Positions 54,445-64,000 of a stretch of 64,000 bases of DNA are shown here, piece after piece (positions within the stretch are counted from its first letter, which is position 1; each line of letters starts with the position of its first letter). The notes under the pieces are model-generated. The model had not been told where the DNA came from, searched no databases, and saw only the letters and a program-made list of their open reading frames with translations. Made by a program: the position numbers and the translations under genes. This DNA is from Branchipolynoe longqiensis (taxonomy: Eukaryota; Annelida; Polychaeta; Phyllodocida; Polynoidae). The stretch is taken from assembly GCA_030323885.1 (NCBI GenBank), contig CM059190.1, forward strand, positions 85,924,709-85,988,708, in the 5' to 3' direction.

Positions 54445-55125
54445 GATGGGATAGCCGAATGAGTTGAGCGTCCGTCTCCCGTTTTGGTAGGTTGTAGGAT
54501 TCGAACACTGGTGGAGTCAAACCAATGACATAAAAATTGATACTTGTCGCTTCCTAGCTAGGCGCTCAGCATTAATATGATAGGGCAAGGACTGGTTTGC
54601 TCAGTGTTAGGATTTTTTTTAAATTTTTAAATTTTTATTGAGGCTGTATTTATACTGTCCATAGCATATAAGCCTGGGTATTCAGGCTTGTTTTCAATGC
54701 TGGCCAGCTGTAATGTTGGTGTTATCTTATCACATAGTAGCTGCTGATAAGGTATTTGATTGCCTGCATTTCAGCAGCAGATAGATAGTTGGTTGGTCTG
54801 GTTAGTAGTCTATGTTAATCTTTTTGGATTTTCTTGGCATATATGTGTTTTATTTTGTCTACTCTTACTACTAGACTAGCCTACTCCTATTTACATATCA
54901 TAGGCTTGTATGTAGCTGTGTGGTGTGCTATCTGGCTACTTTTGGCATGGTTACCTTCCATTGGGCATTATAGGATAATCTGACTGAGTGGGATATCAGG
55001 TCATGGTGCTGGCGGCCTGGTCTCCCAGTGGGTTAGCACTATAAAATTGCCATGAGTGCAGAAGTCGGTAACCGTCCTGATATGACCTTAGATGTTGCTA
55101 GGACATAAACCTCCAACAACCAAGC
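54445..55125 (+). mobile_element. SINE-1 copy, head A, split by a retroelement tail
   Basis: Head GATGGGATAGCCGAATGAG and body to 54613, resuming at 54971 to the tail GTTGCTAGGACATAAACC. TAGGAT is duplicated at the junctions. Confidence 0.9.
54614..54970 (-). mobile_element. 5'-truncated retroelement 3' end with A tail
   Basis: A T-rich start on the plus strand is an A tail on the minus strand. 357 bp without coding sequence. Six-bp direct repeat TAGGAT at 54608-54613 and 54971-54976. Probably a LINE 3' UTR; not obviously the family at 36.8 kb. Confidence 0.75.
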
Positions 55126-55389
55126 AACCAACATGAATTCCCAATTTAATATGGTAAATATATCGTTTACATACTCATTTTTTCATAGCCCACTACTTTT
55201 TATTTTTGAGTGTAGAATTGATTTAAAGTATGTAGATTAATATGGAAACAAACCAGTGACCACCATCTTGGTATGGGATGATTCTCTCTCGGTTCAGCAA
55301 CCCTACCTCAGTCAATACCGTTGGAATCAGGTCCTCAGCCCCCCCCCCCCCCTACACCCCCACCCCCCGCATCCCTGCATCACTTTAAA
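55126..55389. other. Non-coding, R350-like scrap and C-run
   Basis: AACCAGTGACCACCATCTTG recalls R350 in part; a C-run is at 55340-55352. No gene. Confidence 0.4.
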
Positions 55390-55930
55390 GTCAACTAGAG
55401 AACATCCAGTCGGGTTTTTTGTTTGTTTTCTTTTTGCTTATTTGTAATCTCTCCAAATTTATCAACTCTACAACGATACGCGCAGTGCAAAACGTTAGTT
55501 TTATTCAAAATTAATAGAGATCCAGAACCTGAAGCGTATAAATTTAATATAATTTGTTTGTTAAGCATGTTATCTGTTTGTGTGCCAAGTGGTTTGTGTC
55601 TAGGTGGTGTGGTTTTGGAGACATTTCACTTTTTCTGTAGGAAGATTGATCACAGCCATTGACTATGCATTGTGTTTGCCGATACGCGCAGTGTAAAATG
55701 CCTATTTTATTCAAAATTAATAGAAATGCAGAATCCTAACCTTATAAATTTAATATAATCTGTTCATTGAATATGTTTCTTACGTGTGTTCCAATCGGTT
55801 TGTGTCTAGGCAGTGTAGTTTTAGAGATATTTCACCTTTTCTGTATGAAGATTGCTCATACTGGTGATAGCCATTGAGTTTGCAGTGTGATCCTGTGATG
55901 GCCTGCAGCCAAGCAGCGCGCGCACTGACC
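55390..55930 (-). mobile_element. Inverted, diverged copy of the 204-bp-satellite element
   Basis: GATACGCGCAGTGYAAAA recurs about 205 bp apart (55475, 55680). Units read in reverse match the 31.4-32.1 kb satellite (GGTTTGTGTCTAGG, TTTCTGTANGAAGATTG), including the leading CACACTGCAAACTCAATGG segment. Confidence 0.75.
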
Positions 55931-56970
55931 TAAATACCTATGCTGACGTTATATGAAATAGGTCTATAGATACACTGGCTGTTGGAGCTATCGACACCAC
56001 AGATTGTTTATAATAGTTCTTTCATACCATACACTTTTTCCTCATGGTCGACGTTCACACTTACTGGAGGTGGATATTTTATCTAACCAAGACTGGGCAT
56101 AAAGTGATCTTAGATATGTAATACTGCGAATCTTCGTTCAGGTTGCCCTACTTCTGAATCGCATGACTCAACATCTGCAACCGGGGCAAATAAATATTGG
56201 TGTCCTGGCTCTGATTTATTACTCTTTTTTTTTAGCGTGATGAATGAACAAGTCACTCAATTTACACACCTATTGAAAACAACTCCTATATATTGTGAAG
56301 TTAGTGTAAAATGTTCACAAAGACGCTCTGGAATATCAAGGAGATACTACAGCCTCATGTTGTATAAACAGTTAGGGGCCTTCCAACGTTTTCAAAATTG
56401 TCACGGTTGTACAAAACATACAACAGAAAGAAGGTGGGGTGTCCCTCAAGCATAACTTTTTATTATTTTAATAAAATATTAAAATAGCACAAACCACTGT
56501 CATGCTTCGTGATAAAATATTCCCATGTGCAACTTTTTTGGGGGGTGGGGACAGGTACGGGGTCTTGAAAAGTTGTCCATTTTGTACTACTGCGAACATG
56601 TTGAAAAGATTGGATGGCCCTTATTCTCATCTCAGTCGTCTATGAACTTTATGGTTAACGTTCATATTTTTACGCAACCCGAACAGAATGGGATAAAATA
56701 TTGCTATGTACTATTTCGGGGGTCGGCGGGAGTAGTCTGGGAAAGTAGTACTTGTACATTGAATGACAGTAAGAATGTTGTAAACATTGGATGACCCCAT
56801 AGCCCCATTAGCATTAAAATAAGGGTGTAGACACCACATGACTATGTAGGGCAGCACCCGCTCGGTATTTGGGACCGGCCGACACTGCCACGCTCGTGGC
56901 CAGAGCCGGCGCCCGCTGATCCAGAAACCCATGTGGTGTGACATTAACCTACTTGCAGGACACAGACCTC
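55931..56970. other. Non-coding, unassigned, about 1 kb
   Basis: Short open frames without recognisable domains. The phrases AAAATATT and GGATGRCCC recur near 56590-56800, hinting at an old inverted or tandem element. No gene is called. Confidence 0.45.
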
Positions 56971-56973
56971 CAG

Positions 56974-57695
56974 GGCCCGTATGCATGGAGCAGTGTTAGC
57001 GGCGTGTGGTGTTATACCTCTAACACTGTATAGCTATCACCGTTTATCGGCGGCGTCAAAATCGTATGCATGGCAGCCTAAACGGTGAGTGATAGCAAAA
57101 CGTGAATGTATTTATAGATTTGGGAAATCCCTCTGCGTTTGGAGCCATATATTAGGCTCAAAACTATTAAATGCTATCATATTTAACAGAATTACATACG
57201 CAATAAGTGAAATTTAAGCAAATTAACCCTAAATTCGAAGCGTTATTAAGGCTACTGCCGCATTGGCGACGATATTAATACTTATATTTTCGAATCGACG
57301 AACGTACAGTAAACAAACCCCCGCCGCCGCCAGTATGGAAAGCGGCGCCGACGGCGATTTGTTTACTTTACGTTCGTCGATTCGAAAATATAACCATTAA
57401 TATCGTCGCCAATGCGGCTGCTGCGTTAATATCGCTTCGTTTTGAGGATTAAATTGATCAGATTTCACTTATTGCATATGTAATTCTGTTAAATATGATA
57501 GCATTGAGTAGATTTGGGTTCCATCGTGACACTAACACCACTGTAAACCAGATATTATCGGAGTTAGAATTTCCGAGTTTAAACGCTCGGTGTTAGGCCT
57601 AACACTGCTCCATGCATACGAACTTGTCCGCGCTAAACCAGAAATCCCGCACTAAACGCGTTTTGCTTCCTAACACTGCTCCATGCATATGGCCC
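56974..57695. mobile_element. PIF/Harbinger-like MITE, CWG-type flanks
   Basis: GGCCCGTATGCATGGAGCAG is inverted at the right (CTGCTCCATGCATATGGCCC). Flanks are CAG and CTG. An extra internal terminus copy lies at about 57600-57622. The interior has a large inverted pair around 57310/57370. Confidence 0.85.
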
Positions 57696-57818
57696 CTGGG
57701 GATCCAGACCCAGGAGAACGGGACTGGGGTGGTGTGGTGTGGGGTTGTTGGGTTTACCGACAGTCTGGCAACCAAAAGAGTATGTAATATATACACAGAA
57801 AATAATAATTAGCACATT

Positions 57819-58280
57819 TGTGTATTTTTGGTTGTTGTGATAATTGCATTTAGTATTGTGATACTTACATTGGTCCGGACTGATATTATATCATAATATA
57901 TCTATATAATATCTATTGTATAGTATATCTATAGTAAATCTATTGTATATTATATCTATATTACATCTATATTATATCTTTATTATATCTATCTTATATC
58001 CATATTATATCTATATTATATATTATCCGTATACCTATGTACAAACCTTCTTTCATGTTAATTATTATATATATATTATATATATATATTATATATAATA
58101 TACACACACACCTATGAAGAATGTAAAAACTTTGATTTTCGTTGCTAATTATTATTTACTGTTTGGGAGCGTTTTCTTCGTAACCAAAGCACTTGGCATC
58201 AGTCCAGAGTTAACGTCAGGTCAGACAAATGAAGGTATCACAATACTAAATGCAATTTTCACAACAACCAGAAATACACA
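57819..58280. mobile_element. Fold-back element with long inverted arms
   Basis: GTTGTTGTGATAATTGCATT, then TAGTATTGTGATAC, near 57830-57872 is inverted near 58234-58270. Arms are about 60-80 bp with a few differences. The centre is ATATCTAT-rich. No ORF, TSD unclear. Confidence 0.8.
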
Positions 58281-58571
58281 TATATAAACTATCTACGCTC
58301 CCACGATAGATCTATCAACGGAACTGTAAACAACTGACTGAATAGAATTTGAGGTCCTAGACTATCTGAATTGTTCTTCATTATTGTTTTCCCCCCTTAG
58401 CTAGAAAGGCAATTTTAAAGTTGGCCGCGTTGATTTATTTGTCTGTCTTGTCATTAGTAAATTATACATTCAGGCTAGTCATACATTAACAATAAATTAT
58501 GAGACATGTGCATGTTTACTCAATGTACTCTTCTCTGCCTGGAGCGAAATGACTGGACTTCGGAAGGTAGA
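58281..58571. other. Non-coding, unassigned
   Basis: AT-rich; nothing recognised. Confidence 0.45.
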
Positions 58572-58595
58572 GGATGTCGTGACGTCACGACATCC
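58572..58595. promoter_or_regulatory. Perfect 24-bp palindrome with CRE core
   Basis: Half-site GGATGTCGTGAC and its exact complement. The centre TGACGTCA is the consensus CREB/ATF site. No adjacent gene is seen, so function is unknown. Confidence 0.5.
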
Positions 58596-58781
58596 CACAG
58601 GCCCATCCATATATATCAAGGAACAATTTCTTCGTCATGAGAATTTACAGATTTCCAAATTTGTGTCAAATGACGGGAAACTTGGACTCACAAGACAAAG
58701 TTAAAATCGGTTGTCCTTAGGAACTCAAAAATATCTTTATGCTTTACATCGATAAAGATATACTATGTAATTTAAATTACC

Positions 58782-58895
58782 ATTCTTGAATTTACATTCT
58801 TGAATTTACATTCTTGAATTTACATTCTTGAATTTACATTCTTGAATTTACATTCTTGAATTTACATTCTTGAATTTACATTCTTGAATTTACAT
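58782..58895. repeat. 14-bp tandem repeat, eight units
   Basis: ATTCTTGAATTTAC repeated with no visible divergence. Confidence 0.97.
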
Positions 58896-59429
58896 TAAAA
58901 AATATCATAAATAACATGGTATACATATCAAATATATAACCTATATGTATGTACGTGTGTATCCATTGCAAACAACTCTATAATTGGTTGTAAAAATCAG
59001 AATATTTTTTAACAATCTGAATAATTAGCAATTACAATTTTTTTAAACAAAAAAAACCACGCGGTATATACTAAGGATTCAAAATTTGTAAACCGTCACT
59101 GGAGCTATATCACTTAACAATAATAATATCACTAACATTTTACGACATTTGCATAACCTATTCTTATCTCGGCTGAATGGGGTGGTCCCTGCTCCACATG
59201 GCACTGTAATAATAATATAAGTCAGCCCTGCTCCACATGGCACTGCAATAATAATATAAGTCAGCAGACAACTCGGACTGATTTGTTTGCGTTTTTTAGT
59301 ACAAAATACGTTGGTGGACAGGGAGGGAACACAAGTTATTGTCCAAAAACCATTAAGGCTTGCGTATACATATATATCTAATGTAGGCATTCTTCCTGCG
59401 GACTTGCAGTTAGTTTGTTCTTGGTTTGT
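58896..59429. other. Non-coding with short duplication
   Basis: CCCTGCTCCACATGGCACTG followed by ATAATAATATAAGTCAG occurs twice (59187-59265). No gene. Confidence 0.55.
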
Positions 59430-59740
59430 TTTGTCAGGGTTTTACATGCTGGCAACATCTAGGGTCACATCGGGACAGGTACTCAGTTGTGAGTGTGTGC
59501 ACTCATGCTGACTTCATAGTGCTGCCCCATTGGGAGACAAGACCACCAACACCATGATCCAATTTCCCACTCAGTAACATTATCCTGATACTGAGCAAAC
59601 CAGTCCTTGCCCTATCCTATTAATGCCCGATGCCAGGCTAGAATCAAGTCATTGGTTTGACTCGGCCGGGGTCCTAACATTATTAACACGACCTCAAGCA
59701 CCGGAAGCCAGCCAGTGTTCTCACCGATTCGGCTTGCAGG
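59430..59740 (-). mobile_element. SINE-1 copy, diverged head B
   Basis: Tail CAGGGTTTTACATGCTGGCA, body, and a head ending CACCGATTCGGC. Confidence 0.82.
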
Positions 59741-59784
59741 TATCATGTAGTAATATGGTCTCCCAGTCCCCAGTCATACATCAG

Positions 59785-60540
59785 GGCCCAAATGTATGAG
59801 GCCGGGTTAGCGATCCTAACCCGCGCGTCGTGCGGATTTCCCGGGTTAGCGGCCAAAAGTGTCAATGTATGTGCCCGGTTTACGCAAATGCCGCGCGAGT
59901 TAACGTCGCCCACCATAACACGAAGCCTTAGGTGGTTTAACGTCGGGGTTAGGCGCCGATTCGGCCCAAATCTCTTCAAAGCGAACATATTTAACAGAAT
60001 TACATACACAATAAGTGGAATTTTATCAATTTAACCCTAAATCCGAACCGTTATTAATGCTACCGCCGCATTAGCGGCGATATTAATAGTGTCGAATCGA
60101 CGAATGTAACATCGGTGCCGCCGTACCGACGTCGATATCCATACTGTCGAACGTCAACTAAACATCGCCGCCGCCGCGACGTCGATATCCATACTGGCAG
60201 AATGCTGGCGGCAATATTTTAGGCCCAAATCTATTCAATGCTATCATATTTAACAGAATTACATACTCAAATTGTGAAATTTAATTAAATTAACCCTAAA
60301 TTTGAAGCGATATTAACGTAGCAGCTACATCGGCGGCGTTATTCATATTGTCAAATCGACGAATGTACACAGAGGCACAGAGGGTTTCCCCAAATCTATA
60401 AATAACGCATTGGTTAGCTAACCAACCCGCGCTTTGACAACATACATTTCACGTGACACATATACCAACACCGACGATAGCTACCCCGTCAGCCGCCCTT
60501 AACACTGGCGCAGATAACCCGTTGCTCATACATTTAGCCC
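59785..60540. mobile_element. PIF/Harbinger-like MITE, CAG duplication
   Basis: GGCCCAAATGTATGAGGCCG pairs with the inverse GCTCATACATTTAGCCC. CAG at 59782-59784 and 60541-60543. ATTTAACAGAATTACATAC and AATTAACCCTAAAT segments occur twice inside and also in the 56974 element. Confidence 0.88.
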
Positions 60541-60543
60541 CAG

Positions 60544-61171
60544 GGCTTGACACTAAGAAAGGCTGATATTACTTAATATATAGGTCATACGGACGCCGCA
60601 CTAGCTGGTGTCACTGTTATTGTGGGTGTTTGAATGGAAGCTGTCCCATAAACACACATTTCTTCATTTCCCAGAAAGATTAATGTTTTGGTGTTGGTTT
60701 TTCGTGGGGGGGGGGGGGGAGGGGGGATGTGGGGGGTTGTGATGGGGGGGATGTTGTAATGGGTGGGGGAGAGATGATAAAAAGAGCGGGGATATTTTTG
60801 TTTTTTTAACCAGTGTAGCTAGTATTTGGTGGCTGCATTAATTAATTAAATATTATTAATATGGAAAGAAATAATCAGTTTCAAATTGCATTTGCCCAGA
60901 GTATAATTTATTTGAACCCTTATTCGGCATACGTGATTATGACTGTAGACCCGTGATTATGACTGTAGATGTTGCTAGGACTTAACCCCAACAAACAAAC
61001 AATTCATTTAGCAGAAGTGGCTGGAGCTACTATATGGACACTGCCTGTCTGAACCAGCTCAGGCATCATTATCAATGCACTGCCAGAATTGGCAATTGAG
61101 TTAAAAGTTGCATAGTCGTATTGTTTTAAGCTTCTGGCATTAAAAAAAAATTAGATAAATATATTAGGTTT
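60544..61171. other. Non-coding with G-rich tract
   Basis: G-runs at 60705-60770. A SINE-1 tail-like scrap (GATGTTGCTAGGACTTAACC) is near 60967, preceded by a 20-bp direct duplication. A TTAA-MITE left end is near 61100. Confidence 0.55.
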
Positions 61172-61225
61172 GTTATTTGTTGGGGTTTTACTGCTAGCAA
61201 CATCTAAGGTCATATCAGAATGGGT
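61172..61225 (-). mobile_element. SINE-1 tail fragment
   Basis: TTGGGGTTTTACTGCTAGCA to ATCAGAATGGGTACCGG only. Confidence 0.7.
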
Positions 61226-61504
61226 ACCGGTTTCACACCAAAAAACTCTGCCATTCTGGGATGAGCGTCATAAACGCTGGTTTATTCTAGGCTCCCTGAT
61301 GCAATCGACCAACCCATGCCTACCTGTGTATGTGGTATATCGTTTGGGGGTTGTGGGTGGGGGTAGGGGTAGTAGTAGTGTAACTAACTACACCATGTTT
61401 TCCAAGTCAAAACATGACAAATCAATTTCAGTGTGGACACCGAAGTAGGCTGCGTTTACCCGTTCTACAACTTAGCGGTACAACACAGCAAACCCACCAC
61501 TTCG

Positions 61505-61785
61505 AAGCTCAAACCCTGGTCGGGTCAAACCAATGACGTAAAAATTTAAACTCGTCACTTCCTAGCTGGATGCTCGTAATTATTATGATAGTGCAAGGAC
61601 TGGTTGGCTCAGTGTCAGGATAATGTGACTGAGTGGGATATCAGGTCATGGTGACTCAGGCGGTCTGGTCTCCCATTGGGACAGCACTATGAAGTTGCCG
61701 TGACTGTGCACTGTCACAAGTTGGTGTCCGTCCTGATATGACCTCAGATGTTGCCAGGACGTAAAACTCCAACAACCAACCACTA
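61505..61785 (+). mobile_element. SINE-1 copy, head degenerate
   Basis: CAAACCCTGGTCGGGTCAAA, body, tail GTTGCCAGGACGTAAAACTC. Confidence 0.85.
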
Positions 61786-62017
61786 CAACACAGGAGCATT
61801 TCAAACTGTAATGAATGTTTAATGGGTGCGCCAATATATAAGTTGGATACATAGGATCACAGCTCACAAACTTCCCCAATCTCCTAGACTATCATGATTT
61901 ATGTAGTTCTCTACTCAGTACCTATTAACAAAATATGTCTCACTTGACTTCAATCTGAACATACGCACTAACATGGACAGAGCATGCCGGGCCATGTATT
62001 AGGCGGTACCTACTATC
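61786..62017. other. TTAA-MITE interior scrap and unassigned
   Basis: TATAAGTTGGATACATAGGA at 61838 belongs to the TTAA-MITE interior. No gene. Confidence 0.45.
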
Positions 62018-62800
62018 TGGGGGTGATGAAAATGGGAAATATTGTGCCTAGAGCGGGACTCGAACCCACATCTCTTTGCACTCCAGGCCAGTGTGCTAAC
62101 CATTACACTTCCTAGACTCCCTGATATCAACACACTACCTATGCCTACCTGTCTATGTGGTTACTTGCCTGAGAGGTCAGTGCAGCCTACTACACTCGTC
62201 CCCCTGGAATTGTAAGTCTTTTAATGTTTACAATTACATACATAAAGGCAATGCACTTACACATAATACACAGGGTAGGTTCAACAACCATACAGCACGT
62301 AGCTTGTACAGGATCATGGTCACGGCAACCAGTGTCATGGGGGTGATGAAAATGGGAAATATTGCACATAGAGCGGGACTCGAACCCACATCTCTTTGCA
62401 CTCCGGGCCAGTGTGCTAACCATTACACTTCCTAGACTCCCTGATATCAACACACTACCTATGCCTACCTGTCTATGTGGTTACTTGCCTGAGAGGTCAG
62501 TGCAGCCTACTACACTCGTCCCCCTGGAATTGTAAGTCTTTTAATGTTTACAATTACATACATAAAGGCAATGCACTTACACATAATACACAGGGTAGGT
62601 TCAACAACCATACAGCACGTAGCTTGTACAGGATCATGGTCACGGCAACCAGTGTCATGGGGGTGATGAAAATGGGAAATATTGCGCATAGAGCGGGACT
62701 CAAACTCACATCTCTTTGCACTCTGGGCCAGTGTGCTAACCATTACACCACCTAGGCTCCCTGATATCAACACACTACCCATGCCTACATGTCTATATGG
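62018..62800 (-). repeat. SINE-4 in tandem, 320-bp period
   Basis: Minus-strand SINE-4 heads (rc: GTTAGCACACTGGCC..., GGGTTCGAGTCCCGCTC) end near 62110, 62430 and 62750. 62137-62456 and 62457-62776 are almost identical over 320 bp, so a recent tandem duplication including the SINE body. ORFs here are artefacts. Confidence 0.9.
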
Positions 62801-63007
62801 TTACTTGCCTCAGAGATCAGTGCAGCCTACTACACTACTCTTCCCTAATTGCCGAGATTTATTGATCAACAAAAAGACTCACTAAGTGAAATGCCAACCA
62901 AAAAACACCCAATCAATAGAGTTAAAATAGCGTAGTGATGTGCACAGAGCTCCCCGTGCCAAATGTCACATGCACGGGCAGATTTGGGTCGGTTGATAGC
63001 ATCAGGG
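62801..63007. other. Non-coding, unassigned
   Basis: Nothing recognised. Confidence 0.45.
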
Positions 63008-63250
63008 ATACTAGATAGCCTAACGGTTAGGACGCTGGTTTCGGAACGGCAAAAATGTGGGTTCCCATCTTACTAGCGGTGTATTTTTAGCCTAGATAGT
63101 CTAACGGTTAGGACACTTCGTCCGAAATGACAGAAATGTGGGTTCCAATCCTGCTAGCGATGTAATTTTATCTTAGATAGGCTAATGGTTAGGACGCTTG
63201 GTCCGGAATGGTAGAATTGTGGGTTCCAATCCTACTAGCGGCGTAATCTT
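63008..63250 (+). repeat. Three tandem tRNA-like units of 81 bp
   Basis: AGATAGYCTAACGGTTAGGA at 63013, 63094 and (GCTAATGGTTAGG) 63175. Each has a box A-like TAACGGTTAGG and a box B-like GGGTTCCAATCC about 40 bp later. Related to SINE-4 heads; no intact tRNA fold is claimed. Confidence 0.75.
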
Positions 63251-63297
63251 TCTTCATTTGAAAAAAAAACCCTCAAAACAAAACAAAACATGAAATC

Positions 63298-63540
63298 AGG
63301 GACCCTAGACAGTCTAAAGGTTCAGATGTTTGCCCCAGACTGGAGAGAAGTGTGGGTTCGAGTCCCGCTCTAGATGCAATATTTCCCTTCATTTGTAAAA
63401 AAAAACAAAAAACAAAAAAACAATAAAAACACAACACAAAAGAAAACACCCTCTAAAAACACCCCAAAACATGACATTGGTACCGTGACCAGGATTCTAT
63501 ACATGCGGTATGCTGCATAGCTTTGAACTTTCCCTGTGGA
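63298..63540 (+). mobile_element. SINE-4 copy with A-rich insertion
   Basis: CCCTAGACAGTCTAAAGGTT, box B GGGTTCGAGTCC at about 63354, and body CATGACATTGGTACCGTGAC after an A/CAAA-rich spacer. Confidence 0.75.
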
Positions 63541-63986
63541 AGTACTACTGCGCTACGTGGATATGTTTAAGCATGAGAATAGCATGTCCCTTAAATTTCT
63601 GCCTGTCAGTTTCCATGGCAGCGCTCATTGCGCAGGCGCCCAGCTGGGAGCACGCTTGAGAGGGTGGTGTGTGTTTTATCACCGCCCGGTGTTGGGGAAA
63701 CAGCTATGGACAGTGGGGGCGAAGGCTGGGGTGAACAGCGCCTGTTGACTCGAGCTAGAGATGCACTCAACACAACCACTGAAAATACTGGCACACAAAC
63801 CCAAGTGGCAGTTTTGTATGTATAACCCAATACATATATTGGTTAGAATCTGAGTAATGCTTCAACTTACAAGTAAGTCTAGTATAACTCAACTATTACG
63901 GGTAATCAATATTCAATCCAGGCAAGCCAAGCAATATTCAAACCTCATGCACAATTGTATATTATCTATATAATTATTAATGTCAC
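63541..63986. other. Non-coding, unassigned
   Basis: Two overlapping short frames on opposite strands, no recognisable domain. Confidence 0.45.
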
Positions 63987-64000
63987 CCAGACGGGATGGC
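63987..64000 (+). mobile_element. Start of another SINE-1 (head A), cut by window end
   Basis: CAGACGGGATGGC is exactly the head A start seen at 28849. Confidence 0.65.

Noticed and set aside
62157..62782. Paired near-identical ORFs on both strands
   Set aside because: They arise from the 320-bp SINE-4 duplication, not a gene family.

Overview
This window looks like gene-poor, repeat-saturated DNA from an invertebrate animal. A lophotrochozoan is likely, most probably a marine mollusc. The reasons are the tRNA-derived SINEs, a DIRS-type retrotransposon, many short TIR elements (MITEs) and large minisatellites. This placement is inference; no host gene was available to confirm it. I found no convincing host exon, rRNA, intact tRNA gene, operon or CRISPR array. 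Nearly all long open frames are artefacts of stop-free tandem repeats or of mobile-element DNA.

The main coding entity is a nearly complete DIRS-like tyrosine-recombinase retrotransposon on the minus strand (about 11426-16826). In transcription order it holds a 5' inverted terminal repeat, a Gag-like frame broken by one stop, an RT/RNase H/Dam-like frame, a tyrosine recombinase frame, an internal complementary region and a 3' terminal repeat. The second coding remnant is the C-terminal end of a non-LTR reverse transcriptase (37335-37798, minus), 5'-truncated and inserted in a CTCA-rich simple repeat.

Region by region: 0-11 kb holds SINEs, a 57-bp minisatellite and several TIR elements. 11.4-16.8 kb is the DIRS element. 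17-27 kb holds SINEs, pogo-like and PIF/Harbinger-like MITEs and G-runs. 27-31 kb holds microsatellites, 21-bp and 108-bp minisatellites and a 120-bp satellite. 31-36 kb holds nested TTAA-flanked MITEs, one of them split by an element carrying a 204-bp satellite. 36.8-37.8 kb is the LINE end. 39-40.5 kb is a 475-bp triplication. 42-45.2 kb is a 38-bp minisatellite carrying an LTR-like insertion. 45-48.5 kb is microsatellite. 49-64 kb holds more MITEs, SINEs and tandem tRNA-like units.

Four tRNA-derived SINE families are defined here for convenience. SINE-1 (about 340 bp, about 30 copies) has a common body, a CAAA-rich tail and two alternative heads: head A reads GACGGGATGGCCGAATGAG and head B reads GCGGTGGCNGAATCGGTAG. 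SINE-2 is about 315 bp with a Leu/Ser-like head and A tail. SINE-3 ends in AATAAAACAAAC-T. SINE-4 is about 320 bp with head GGTTAGCACACTGGC and tends to be tandem. A TTAA-flanked MITE family has ends AGTTGCATAGTCCGATG. 'R350' is a dispersed repeat of about 350 bp. Many insertions are nested, so relative ages and target-site duplications can be read directly.
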